From a virus, in the IMG/VR virus record IMGVR_UViG_3300045941_000233, positions 40,286 to 104,285 of that record: a stretch of 64,000 nt of DNA; one strand, given 5' to 3'. A model generated the notes under the pieces. That model was not told the origin of the DNA and made no database searches. It was given only the letters and a program-made list of their open reading frames with translations. Position 1 is the first letter of the stretch. Each line of letters begins with the position of its first letter. Position numbers and translations under genes: made by a program. Shown one piece after another: positions 7,647 to 15,526 of this stretch.

Positions 7647-7947
7647 TAAGGCAAAAGCAATGCGCCAGCCAGACGCAATCCCGAAGTGGTTGCGTGGAAT
7701 GGCGTCAGACAAACGAAAGGAGGTTGACGATTTATGTCGCGCCTACCTGAACGGCGAATTGCCGCCGCACGTCACCGTCTCAAGCCTATGGCGGGAAGTC
7801 ATCGCTCCGGCCGGAATTGCCGCCAGCCTTCAATCGTTCGGTGACTACATACGAAAGATTCGCCATGAAAAAATGCCCGACGGACGACCTGCTGTCAAAG
7901 GCCAAGCAGATAGACGGAACAGAGGAAAACAAAAGCCAAAAGATTAG
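7633..7947 (+). CDS. Hypothetical basic protein
   Basis: 104 residues, starting MSLIDKAKAM. It contains a short helical domain (KWLRGMASDKRKEVDDLCRA) resembling DNA-binding phage proteins that count or recognise repeats, and a basic C-terminus (RRNRGKQKPKD). It overlaps the preceding gene by 14 bases and the following phosphoesterase by 83 bases. Function unknown. Confidence 0.6.
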   Translation: MSLIDKAKAMRQPDAIPKWLRGMASDKRKEVDDLCRAYLNGELPPHVTVSSLWREVIAPAGIAASLQSFGDYIRKIRHEKMPDGRPAVKGQADRRNRGKQKPKD

Positions 7948-8908
7948 ACGGATTGAATCCGAGCTCGCCAAGATTCGCCGTGAGAGAGACGCATGGAAGA
8001 AACAGGAGCAGGATCTTGAGCATGTTATCGGAATCATGCAGCAGCGGATCGAACGGCAGTCCAGGAAAATGTTCAAGCTGCCGCGCGGCCAGTCGCCGGC
8101 GGTAAAGGGCGGCCATTGGCATCGGGTAATCATTCCGGACACTCACGGCAGCCTGATTCATAAGGCAGCCGCCGGCGCCTTCCTGCGCGACTTGGAATAT
8201 CTGCGGCCCCGCGAGGTTGTTTTACTGGGGGACCATTTGGAGTGTGGTGGATTCCTGGCCGAACATCACACTTGGGGCTATATCGCGCAGTCGGAATACA
8301 CGTTTGTTGACGACGAGCACGCCGCCAACGGCTTCCTCGACTCCGTGCAGGCGGCCTGCCCGCAAGTTGTCGAAGGCGACTGGCACTACATCGAAGGAAA
8401 TCACGAACGGCGCATTGAAACATGGTGCATAACCAAGGCTCTCCGTAGCGGCCGCGATGCGCAGTGGTTGCTCAGCAGGCTTGGCACCGAAGCCACGTTG
8501 TCGCTCCCCCGCCGCGGCATCAAATATTACCGCCAAGCCGAAATGTACTGCGGGCTCCCCGTCCGCGGGACGATCAAGCTGGGGCATTGCCTGTTCACTC
8601 ACGGCAGCAGCACGGCCGACGACGCCCCGGCGAAGATGCTGGCGAAGTTTGCCACCAATCTAATTTTCGGACATATCCACCGAATCCGCTCGCTCACGAA
8701 ACACTTTGTCGGCACCGGAGACTTGACGGCTCACTCGGACGGTTGCTTATCTGAGAAAGTTCCGCTGTGGCGCCACACTGATCCGACCACTTGGAGTCAT
8801 GGCTATGGCGTCCAGGTTGTGCGGCCCGACGGCTGCTTTTTGCATATCACCGTGCCGATTCTGGAAGGCAAAAGTTTACTAGGTCCGTTACTGGGGGCTG
8901 TGAAATGA
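7865..8908 (+). CDS. Calcineurin-like metallophosphoesterase
   Basis: A 347-residue protein with an N-terminal coiled coil (about residues 10-70) and a metallophosphoesterase domain. The metal-binding blocks are in order: IPDTHG, LLGDHLECGG, EGNHERR, LFTHGSS and FGHIHR. The family hydrolyses phosphomonoesters or diesters with two metals; phage members are linked to nucleotide or DNA-end processing. ATG 7865 is used; the upstream open frame overlaps the previous gene. The stop overlaps the next start. Confidence 0.85.
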   Translation: MKKCPTDDLLSKAKQIDGTEENKSQKIRRIESELAKIRRERDAWKKQEQDLEHVIGIMQQRIERQSRKMFKLPRGQSPAVKGGHWHRVIIPDTHGSLIHKAAAGAFLRDLEYLRPREVVLLGDHLECGGFLAEHHTWGYIAQSEYTFVDDEHAANGFLDSVQAACPQVVEGDWHYIEGNHERRIETWCITKALRSGRDAQWLLSRLGTEATLSLPRRGIKYYRQAEMYCGLPVRGTIKLGHCLFTHGSSTADDAPAKMLAKFATNLIFGHIHRIRSLTKHFVGTGDLTAHSDGCLSEKVPLWRHTDPTTWSHGYGVQVVRPDGCFLHITVPILEGKSLLGPLLGAVK

Positions 8909-9561
8909 GTTTTTGGTATCTGGCGACTCCGTATTCCAAGTACAAGGGCGGAATCGTGGCGGCATTCAATGAGGCCGCCAGGCAAGCGGCCGTCTTGTTG
9001 CGTGCCGGAGTGCCGGTCTTTTGTCCAATCACGCATTCGCATCCGATTGCCATCTACGGCGAAATAGATCCGTTAGATCACTCGATTTGGCTTGAGTCCG
9101 ATGGATATTTCATGGAAGCGGCCCGCGGGCTAATCGTTTGCGAGCTCGACGGCTGGAAAGAGAGCTACGGCGTCAATCACGAAATCAAGTGCTTTGAAAA
9201 GCAAGGCAAGCCGATAGTCCAGATGACGCCGGGCGTTGTGCCAGACTTTTTCAATCTGAAATCGCCTGCCGCCAACATATTGAAAATCGCCGACTCGCTG
9301 GTTCATGGCGATCGTGGCGTCAGCTACGGACATCCCGAAGACGATTTTTCGTGTGTTGCGGCTATCGCCACGGCCATGCTCCGCCGTCAGGGCAAGCTTG
9401 CCGGCAACGAAGTGATATCGGCCGAAGATTGGGCGCTGTTCATGGTGGCGTGCAAGATCACGCGCGAGTGCTATCAGCACAAGATCGATAACCTTGTGGA
9501 CGGCGCCGGCTACTTCGAAACTCTACAGATGATCCACGAACGACGCGCCGGGAGAAGTTAA
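8905..9561 (+). CDS. DUF1937/DUF6378-like two-domain protein
   Basis: 218 residues. Residues 1-105 (WYLATPYSKYKGG, then FCPITHSHP) resemble DUF1937, related to nucleoside 2-deoxyribosyltransferases. Residues 125-215 (VSYGHPEDDFSCVA, then DWALFMVACKITRE) resemble DUF6378, a common phage domain. A role in nucleotide metabolism is plausible for the first part only. ATG 8905 overlaps the preceding stop. Confidence 0.75.
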   Translation: MSFWYLATPYSKYKGGIVAAFNEAARQAAVLLRAGVPVFCPITHSHPIAIYGEIDPLDHSIWLESDGYFMEAARGLIVCELDGWKESYGVNHEIKCFEKQGKPIVQMTPGVVPDFFNLKSPAANILKIADSLVHGDRGVSYGHPEDDFSCVAAIATAMLRRQGKLAGNEVISAEDWALFMVACKITRECYQHKIDNLVDGAGYFETLQMIHERRAGRS

Positions 9562-9642
9562 GTGGCGAATTGGTTCTACCTGGCCGGCAGCGTGATGTTT
9601 TTAATCGGCACGATTATCAACATGCTCTCCGCGAGGCATTGA
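9562..9642 (+). CDS. Small membrane peptide
   Basis: A 26-residue GTG-started frame, WFYLAGSVMFLIGTIINML, consisting almost entirely of one transmembrane helix. GGGAGAAG sits just upstream at 9550-9557. It begins directly after the previous stop and ends directly before the next ATG (9643), which argues for a real, coupled gene. Possible roles such as a lysis or membrane regulator are guesses. Confidence 0.5.
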   Translation: MANWFYLAGSVMFLIGTIINMLSARH

Positions 9643-9999
9643 ATGGATTTGCCGGTTTGCGGCCATCGCACAAGCGCCACCGATTCGTCCGGCCGCAATC
9701 AATACACTTGCGACCATCCGCAAGTCGCCCGCCCGCACGCTTCCGCTGTCGTGTCCGAACAGTTTTGCAGAGAGTGCGGACTTGTTGAATTCGGGCCGGC
9801 GGCTGTCGCGTATCAACCATCTTGCCCAGAGCAGCCGACGTTGATCGAGTATTATTCTCGCGCCATGACTTGCATGTCCTGCCGCTCGCGCGACGGCAAC
9901 CATTGCGTATTGTCTGGCGGCTCATGTAGTCTCGCGCAGAAGCTGGCGCGGCCGGACTTCGCCTGTCCGCTAGGCAATTTCGGGACAATCAAAAGATGA
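9643..9999 (+). CDS. Cys-rich putative zinc-binding protein
   Basis: 118 residues with three metal-ligand clusters: CGHRT with CDHPQ, FCRECGL, and CMSCRSRDGNHC. The arrangement suggests one or two zinc ribbons. No family recognised. It overlaps the next gene's start by four bases. Confidence 0.6.
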   Translation: MDLPVCGHRTSATDSSGRNQYTCDHPQVARPHASAVVSEQFCRECGLVEFGPAAVAYQPSCPEQPTLIEYYSRAMTCMSCRSRDGNHCVLSGGSCSLAQKLARPDFACPLGNFGTIKR

Positions 10000-10214
10000 T
10001 CTATGTCTTACTGTTTGTGACCGGGGTTTTTTGCGGCGTTTCAATCGGATTCATTGCCGGAACTTTGTTCGGCGCCGCGCTGTGGAGGTCAGCCTGGAAC
10101 GGGTACGGCGATTCGGTCGATTACACAGTGACGATGGAGTCGGCCAAAACCGAAGAGCAGGAAGAATCCGACTGGTGGAAAAAGGGGGCAAGCGACAGGA
10201 ATGAGCGAGACTGA
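9996..10214 (+). CDS. Single-pass membrane protein
   Basis: 72 residues. Residues 2-28 (IYVLLFVTGVFCGVSIGFIAG) form one hydrophobic helix, followed by an acidic cytoplasmic or periplasmic tail. It could be a holin or spanin component, but no lysin is recognised nearby. Overlaps both neighbours. Confidence 0.6.
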   Translation: MIYVLLFVTGVFCGVSIGFIAGTLFGAALWRSAWNGYGDSVDYTVTMESAKTEEQEESDWWKKGASDRNERD

Positions 10215-10536
10215 GCAGGCCAATCGGCTGAAGGACTTCGAACGAGTCTCGGAATTGCTTTGGCCGGCGGTTCGTTTCTTTGGTCTATGCGGCGCCGACC
10301 CGCGGTACGTTGCCGCGGTCGCGGAGCTCGGGGTGCTGCTTGGCAAGGCGAAGTCGCTTGGCGAAGCGGAAGGTCCGACCGGCGATACGATCGCGAAGGC
10401 CCGCGCCGAACAGCGCCGGGCGGATTTTGCGGAAATCGCCAATTACATCGAGCAGACCGGAGAGATACGGTCGCGAATTGGCCGCGGTAATTCCGCGGAT
10501 ATCGCTGAAATAGTTAGGGGGCTGGCAAGCAAGTGA
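10201..10536 (+). CDS. Hypothetical helical protein
   Basis: 111 residues, predicted mostly helical, no recognised domain. The start overlaps the preceding gene by 14 bases and the end overlaps the following start by 4, so it belongs to the same transcription unit leading to the portal gene. Confidence 0.6.
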   Translation: MSETEQANRLKDFERVSELLWPAVRFFGLCGADPRYVAAVAELGVLLGKAKSLGEAEGPTGDTIAKARAEQRRADFAEIANYIEQTGEIRSRIGRGNSADIAEIVRGLASK

Positions 10537-10841
10537 TACGCCGATTTTTTCGCTGGTTGATCGATCACTGGCACGCCCGCCGCGCTTACGAAGCCAATCG
10601 CCGCGACATCATCGGCCGATACGTCGTCCGGGAAGAAGAAATCACGGAGCGACACCGCCGGGAAATCGAGTCGAAGGATTCGACCATTGCGCTGCAGCAG
10701 CTTGAGCAAAAAGTGCTGCTTTCGATGATCGAAACACTGCAAGCCAAGCTATCCAGCGTCCAGGCCGCACTTGCACTACAGCAGGCCCAGTCTGAAAATG
10801 CAGTGAGACGACCGCCACAAGCCGGGGGCACGGCGAATTAG
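10533..10841 (+). CDS. Coiled-coil hypothetical protein
   Basis: 102 residues. A basic, aromatic N-terminus (IRRFFRWLIDHWHARR) that could lie on a membrane is followed by a long coiled coil (about residues 35-90, with LQQLEQKVLLSMIETLQAKL). Function unknown. Next gene is the portal, 10 bases on. Confidence 0.6.
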   Translation: MIRRFFRWLIDHWHARRAYEANRRDIIGRYVVREEEITERHRREIESKDSTIALQQLEQKVLLSMIETLQAKLSSVQAALALQQAQSENAVRRPPQAGGTAN

Positions 10842-10851
10842 GTGAGCGTCC

Positions 10852-12351
10852 ATGTCGATCCAGGACTTGATTACAGAGGCAAAAGACCGTCGCGTCGGAT
10901 TTTATAAGGCGGCGACGGCATCTCTATCACGCGGCCCGTCCGGAGGCAGCGCGGCCGGCGGCCCGTACATGCAAGGCGAAGCGAGCATTGCGTCCGCTTT
11001 CGGCGACCAAGTGACGGCCGGCGCCGAACGGCAATATCGCGCGGCCCGCGGGGGCTGGCAGTGGGCGGCCATGCGGCCGGTTGCCGTCCGGGTAGCCGAT
11101 CAACCGTTCCGGTGCGGCAACAAGCAGATCCGCAAAGACTCCGGCCAAAACGCCCCCAGCAAGTTTCGCCGCAAGGTTTTCGAGTGCGCGCCGCTGTTCG
11201 TTCAGAAGCAGATGAGCGAGGGGATGGATCAGGACGACAGCCATCCGCTGCTTGAACTGTTCGAGTCCCCGAATCCGTTTATGACTGGCTGGGCGAACGT
11301 GTATTGCACGGCCCTGTCGATGCAGATCACCGGCAAAGCGTTTTGGTGGCTGGAAAATTTACAGTCGGATCCGAACAGTCCATCCAGCGCTCAACAAATG
11401 CGGCTGTGGTATTTGCCCGTGTCTTGGGTCCGAGAAATCAGCACCGAAACAGAGCCATTGGCCCAATTCAAGGTTATTCCGCCGGGTGTCACGGAAGACC
11501 GGGCGGTAATAGTCCCTGGCGCGGACATGTTGCGGTTTACCTATCCCGACCCGGCCGACCCTCTCGGGCAATTGAGCCCGATGCAGACCCAAGCCCGGGC
11601 GATCAATACCGACGACGAAATTCAAAAGTCCCAGTTTGCGTCGATGATGAACGGCGCGCGGCCCGGAATGATTCTCACCGCCGGCCGACTGGAAATGCCG
11701 GCTGGAATGGGCGGCGGACTGGGACCGCGGCCCATTTTGACGCCCGAGCAGCGAGCGCAGCTTACATCCGCTTGCCGGCTGGCTTACGCGGGCGCCATGC
11801 ATCACATGGAGCCGTTTATCATCGACGGCATGATCGAAAACGTGCAGCCGTGGACCCTCAACCCGGTCGATCTGGACTTTCCCAACGGTTCGAGCCTGAC
11901 CAAAGAGCGGATTTTCCAGGGCTTCGGCATGAATCCGATCGTGGCCGGACAGATCGAGGGAGCCAACCGCGCTTCGGCCTACGTGGCGCAGGCGAACGTC
12001 GATGCGAATGTCGTTAATCCCCTGATTACACAGATTTCGCAGACCATGACGATGAAGCTGAGTCCGCGATTTTCAGGCGACGGCGCCGGTCGCAAGTTGT
12101 ATGTCTGGATTGACCGGGCTGTCGCGCACGACGAAGAGATTGAAATCCAGAAAACGGCCCAGCTTTTAGAGGGACACGCCATCACAAAGAACGAGCTCCG
12201 CGAGCGAAACGGAATGGCGCCCATGGAAACCGGCGGCGACGAAATAGCCGCCCCGCCAGAGCCGCCGCTGGCCCCGCCAGGATCCACCGGCCCACAGCGC
12301 CCCGGTAGTGGTGGCCAGCGTCCGCCGGCCCGCGGCAAGCCCAAGCGCTGA
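10852..12351 (+). CDS. Portal protein, HK97 type
   Basis: 499 residues. The dodecameric ring at the capsid vertex through which DNA enters. Family marks are HPLLELFESPNPFMTGW, a VSWVREI strand pair, the clip and stem region (AINTDDEIQKSQFASMMNGA) and the C-terminal KERIFQGFGMNPIVAGQIEG followed by ANVDANVVNPLI. The last 50 residues are Pro/Gly-rich and disordered. Portal, protease and capsid follow in the usual order, but a glycosyltransferase and two small genes are inserted between portal and protease. Confidence 0.92.
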   Translation: MSIQDLITEAKDRRVGFYKAATASLSRGPSGGSAAGGPYMQGEASIASAFGDQVTAGAERQYRAARGGWQWAAMRPVAVRVADQPFRCGNKQIRKDSGQNAPSKFRRKVFECAPLFVQKQMSEGMDQDDSHPLLELFESPNPFMTGWANVYCTALSMQITGKAFWWLENLQSDPNSPSSAQQMRLWYLPVSWVREISTETEPLAQFKVIPPGVTEDRAVIVPGADMLRFTYPDPADPLGQLSPMQTQARAINTDDEIQKSQFASMMNGARPGMILTAGRLEMPAGMGGGLGPRPILTPEQRAQLTSACRLAYAGAMHHMEPFIIDGMIENVQPWTLNPVDLDFPNGSSLTKERIFQGFGMNPIVAGQIEGANRASAYVAQANVDANVVNPLITQISQTMTMKLSPRFSGDGAGRKLYVWIDRAVAHDEEIEIQKTAQLLEGHAITKNELRERNGMAPMETGGDEIAAPPEPPLAPPGSTGPQRPGSGGQRPPARGKPKR

Positions 12352-13016
12352 TGGTCAGCGCCAGCGACTTAACCGTGATGGTCGTAATGGTTGGCGGGAC
12401 GGATTATTGGCCAAAAACACGGCCGTTTATTGAAGAATACTGTCAGCGGCACGGCTATCAATTTCGAGTCTTCACCGAAGACTGCCTGCCGGCTGAAGCG
12501 CATCCGTCCTGGAACAAGCTGGCGATAGCATCGTTTGCAAAAACGCCGCACGTCGTCACCTGGGACGCCGACTTAGTTCCATTGCCGCAAGCCGGCCCGA
12601 TCCATGTCGAGCTCGACCCCGATCGTCTTGGCATGGTCAAAATCCCTCCGTCACACGGCGGCTATTCGAAGCTGAGATATCGCTACGGCCGCCGGGCTGC
12701 GCCGCACATGCAATTCAACTGTGGCCTGATTTCCATTCCGGACGCCTGGAAGCCGTTCCTGCGCGACTTGTTTTTCGCTTCCGACTATGGGCGGTCGATC
12801 TTTTGGGAGCAGGGCGCGCTAAATTACGCGATCTATCGCCAGTCGATCGATGTCTGCGAGCTCGACAGCCGCTGGAATTACTGGGTTTCTGGCGTCCTGC
12901 GCCGCCGGCATCTGGTCGAAGCCAACTGCCTGCACTTTGCCAGTCGATCGTGGCTCCGGCGCCGCAACGTCGATCTGCTGTACCGGCTACTTCGCCGGCC
13001 ACTCCCGGCAGCCTGA
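12351..13016 (+). CDS. GT-A-like glycosyltransferase
   Basis: 221 residues with VTWDADLVPLP, a DxD-type metal and nucleotide-sugar motif, and the MQFNCGLISIP segment seen in family 8-like and GT-A enzymes. The start overlaps the portal stop. Its place inside the head module, away from the main glycosyltransferase run at 41-62 kb, suggests a virion protein as substrate (inference). Confidence 0.7.
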   Translation: MVSASDLTVMVVMVGGTDYWPKTRPFIEEYCQRHGYQFRVFTEDCLPAEAHPSWNKLAIASFAKTPHVVTWDADLVPLPQAGPIHVELDPDRLGMVKIPPSHGGYSKLRYRYGRRAAPHMQFNCGLISIPDAWKPFLRDLFFASDYGRSIFWEQGALNYAIYRQSIDVCELDSRWNYWVSGVLRRRHLVEANCLHFASRSWLRRRNVDLLYRLLRRPLPAA

Positions 13017-13036
13017 AATATTTTCGTTTTTGCCTG

Positions 13037-13066
13037 TTGACGTTTTCCGCGGTTTGTTTCTAAGTT
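13037..13066 (+). promoter_or_regulatory. Possible promoter
   Basis: TTGACG at 13037 and TAAGTT at 13061 with an 18-bp spacer, just before the ATG at 13073. The -35 is identical to the one at 3007; the -10 is weak. A terminator follows the short gene at 13293, so this may be a separate small transcript. Confidence 0.3.
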
Positions 13067-13072
13067 CGGGCT

Positions 13073-13270
13073 ATGGCGGCTGACGAAGTGGATTTGGAGT
13101 CACCGCAAGAGAAGTCAGCGAGGCTTGAAAGGTCGATCTATTCGCTGGTTGCTGAAGCCGTAAGGCACAAAGCCGCCTCGAAGTCCTTCGGTCACTTTCA
13201 AATCAAGCTGGTCTTCAAGCACGGCCTAATCGACATGATTGAGGCCGGCGACAACGTAACGCACAAGTAA
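13073..13270 (+). CDS. Small hypothetical protein
   Basis: 65 residues, charged and helical (SPQEKSARLERSIYSLVAEA). It is flanked by a possible promoter and a clear terminator. No recognised family. Confidence 0.55.
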   Translation: MAADEVDLESPQEKSARLERSIYSLVAEAVRHKAASKSFGHFQIKLVFKHGLIDMIEAGDNVTHK

Positions 13271-13292
13271 TTTTTTAGTCAGAGCACCAAAG

Positions 13293-13342
13293 AAGGGCCT
13301 GGCAAGCGAGTCCGCTCGCTTTCCAGGCCCTTTTTCGTTTTT
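13293..13342 (+). terminator. Rho-independent terminator
   Basis: AAGGGCCTGG (13293-13302) pairs with CCAGGCCCTT (13323-13332), with an inner AGCGAG/CTCGCT stem, then TTTTTCGTTTTT. It separates the portal-side genes from the decoration/protease/capsid block. Confidence 0.85.
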
Positions 13343-13361
13343 ACACACAAAGGCCATCGAA

Positions 13362-13892
13362 ATGAACGCTCAAGGTTTTGGCGGTTTGTATGTCACTGGC
13401 AATACAACGAACGTCCATGCCTTGAGCACGGGCACGGAGCTTTCCGGCGTGTTGCTTACGTGGGTGGCGCTTTCCGGCGTCACTGCCGCGCATGGCGATG
13501 TTTCCGTTACTCCCAGCACTTCAACGGGCCGGCTGACCCTGAAGCCGGGCGCTTACGAAGTCGTTTTCGAGTGCAGCGTCGAAAACAACATCGTTTCCGG
13601 CCTGTCGTCTGAAGACGTGACAGTCCAAGACATCCTGCAAGCGGACATCCGCCAGGGCAATTCGTCCGGCACGATGACCGCCATCACCGGCACCAAGAGC
13701 AAGGTGGCCTTGCTGGAAGGCTTGCCGACCATGCTCCGCATCACGGCGCTGGTGGAAATCGCGCACGCCGCGGCCGCTGCGACCACGCCCTACAACTACA
13801 TCTCCGTTTGGCTCACGACGGCGATCACTGGCGGAACACTGAGCGACGTGCTCATCAGCGAAGCCCGGTTCTACGCAAAGCGGCTGTACTAA
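13362..13892 (+). CDS. Putative capsid decoration protein
   Basis: 176 residues, rich in Thr, Ser, Val and Ala, with a beta-strand pattern. It has TLKPGAYEVVFECSVE, a motif typical of jelly-roll (TNF/C1q-like) phage surface proteins. It lies between a strong terminator and the prohead protease, a common place for head decoration genes. The assignment rests on fold style and position only. Confidence 0.5.
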   Translation: MNAQGFGGLYVTGNTTNVHALSTGTELSGVLLTWVALSGVTAAHGDVSVTPSTSTGRLTLKPGAYEVVFECSVENNIVSGLSSEDVTVQDILQADIRQGNSSGTMTAITGTKSKVALLEGLPTMLRITALVEIAHAAAAATTPYNYISVWLTTAITGGTLSDVLISEARFYAKRLY

Positions 13893-13944
13893 TTCCGCCG
13901 CTCGACCCGCGCCCGCTGTCCGCTGGATCGAAAGGTTTTGGCTG

Positions 13945-15489
13945 ATGACGCTTGAACAACTCATTGAGTCGATCAACTCCCGAAAGGCATTTTCGCCTTT
14001 CGGCATCAGCACGGCCGCGGCTTACGTCGGCGGCATCGCTCCATGTCTGACCGGTGGCGATCTATGCCCGGTCAAGATTTTCAAGTTGGCGTCGGCCGAC
14101 TTGTGGGAAAAGGAAATCAAGGAGGCGGCCAACCGCCTGACGTATTGCGATAACGCCATGGCGGACCCCGACTTGCTTTCCAAGTCGATTCGCGACGGCG
14201 CCGGCATCACCAAGGATGCTGTGCTCGAATACGACTGCGTTTTGTCGTCGTGCATGAAGGACCGCGACGGCGATATCGTCCGGCAAAAGGGCGGCCTGGA
14301 AGTCGATCTGAAAATGCCGCTGCTGTGGCAGCATATTCAGGTGAGCCCCATCGGCAAGCATGTCGCCCTGCTTGAACAGGACGACACGATCACCAAGTCG
14401 CGTTTCGCCATCGCTGACACCGAGCTTGGCCGCGATGCGGCCGTGCTGGTGAAATTCGGCGCTCTCCGCAAGTCCATTGGCTTCAAGCCTTTCGAGTTTT
14501 CGCCCATCGAAATCGTCAAAGGTTCCGACGGCAAGGATCATGTCCGCGGCTGGGACGTGAAGAAATCGGCCTGCATGGAAGGTTCGCTGGTTTCGATTCC
14601 CGCCAATCCGGCCGCCGGCATCCTGTCCTACTACGAAAAGGAATTCGACGGGCTGTGCACGGCCCACGGCCGCGGGCTGCTGAAGCACCCGATGGTAAAG
14701 CATTGGTCGAAGGGCATTTACGATTTGCGGCCGGTCCAAGTCCCGGGTGTCGATCTGAGCACCAAAGCGGCCGAATCCGAGACGACCGCCAAGCTGACGA
14801 TTGGCGGCGCGGTTGTCGAGCTCTCCACCAAATCAACGGCCGCCGCAGAGAAATCCGGCCAAGCGCAGGGCCAAGAGAAGCGGAAATGCCCGAAGTGCGG
14901 CGTCGGCCGCCTGGCGTCCAACGGCGAATGCCCGAATTGCTTCCACATCGAAGTGGATAACAAACCCGGCAGCGCCCCCAAGTCCACGGAGCCGACCGCC
15001 GACAAAGCCGTCACCGATGACCTGTCAACGAAAATGATGGGCAATGAGTACATCGACGGCAGCTACGAAAAAGTCCAGTCGATGCTCCGCGCCACCGCGC
15101 GAAGCTACTTGCGCGGCAAGGGCCTGACGGCCAACGAAAACGGCTATACGGATCTGGTTGCGACGTTCGGCGATTCGGCCGTCGTTTGCCTGTACTCCTA
15201 CGGCGATGTTAAGTCGCCTTGCTACCGAATCGATTACTCGGTGGACAAGAGCGGCGCCGCCACCTGGACCGGCGAACCGAAGTCGGTCGAAGTCAAGCAG
15301 CAAATCATCGACAAGCGCTTCGCGGCCGAGTCGATCGACGCACTCTCCCGCAAGCTGGCCGCCAAGATGCTCAACGCTGACGGCGCCAACGAGCAAGTGC
15401 GAGCCGCGCACGACACGATTTCCAAGGCTTTCGCGACCCTCAAACAGTCCAGCGAGAGCTTTGATTTTGAGGAATTGTTCAGTAACTAA
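13945..15489 (+). CDS. HK97-family (S78) prohead protease with C-terminal extension
   Basis: 514 residues, far longer than the usual 150-250. Residues 90-225 are the S78 protease: LLWQH near 127-129 supplies the catalytic His, then FGALRKSIGF, and EGSLVSIPANP near 212 supplies the catalytic Ser. A Lys/Ser/Thr-rich linker follows, then a four-Cys zinc ribbon CPKCGVGRLASNGECPNC (about 315-332) and a roughly 120-residue helical C-terminal domain. The extension may be a fused scaffold (inference), although the capsid protein carries its own N-terminal scaffold-like region. Confidence 0.85.
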   Translation: MTLEQLIESINSRKAFSPFGISTAAAYVGGIAPCLTGGDLCPVKIFKLASADLWEKEIKEAANRLTYCDNAMADPDLLSKSIRDGAGITKDAVLEYDCVLSSCMKDRDGDIVRQKGGLEVDLKMPLLWQHIQVSPIGKHVALLEQDDTITKSRFAIADTELGRDAAVLVKFGALRKSIGFKPFEFSPIEIVKGSDGKDHVRGWDVKKSACMEGSLVSIPANPAAGILSYYEKEFDGLCTAHGRGLLKHPMVKHWSKGIYDLRPVQVPGVDLSTKAAESETTAKLTIGGAVVELSTKSTAAAEKSGQAQGQEKRKCPKCGVGRLASNGECPNCFHIEVDNKPGSAPKSTEPTADKAVTDDLSTKMMGNEYIDGSYEKVQSMLRATARSYLRGKGLTANENGYTDLVATFGDSAVVCLYSYGDVKSPCYRIDYSVDKSGAATWTGEPKSVEVKQQIIDKRFAAESIDALSRKLAAKMLNADGANEQVRAAHDTISKAFATLKQSSESFDFEELFSN

Positions 15490-15526
15490 CGCCGGCGCAA
15501 GCCGGAATTTGTAAAGGGCCGACCCA

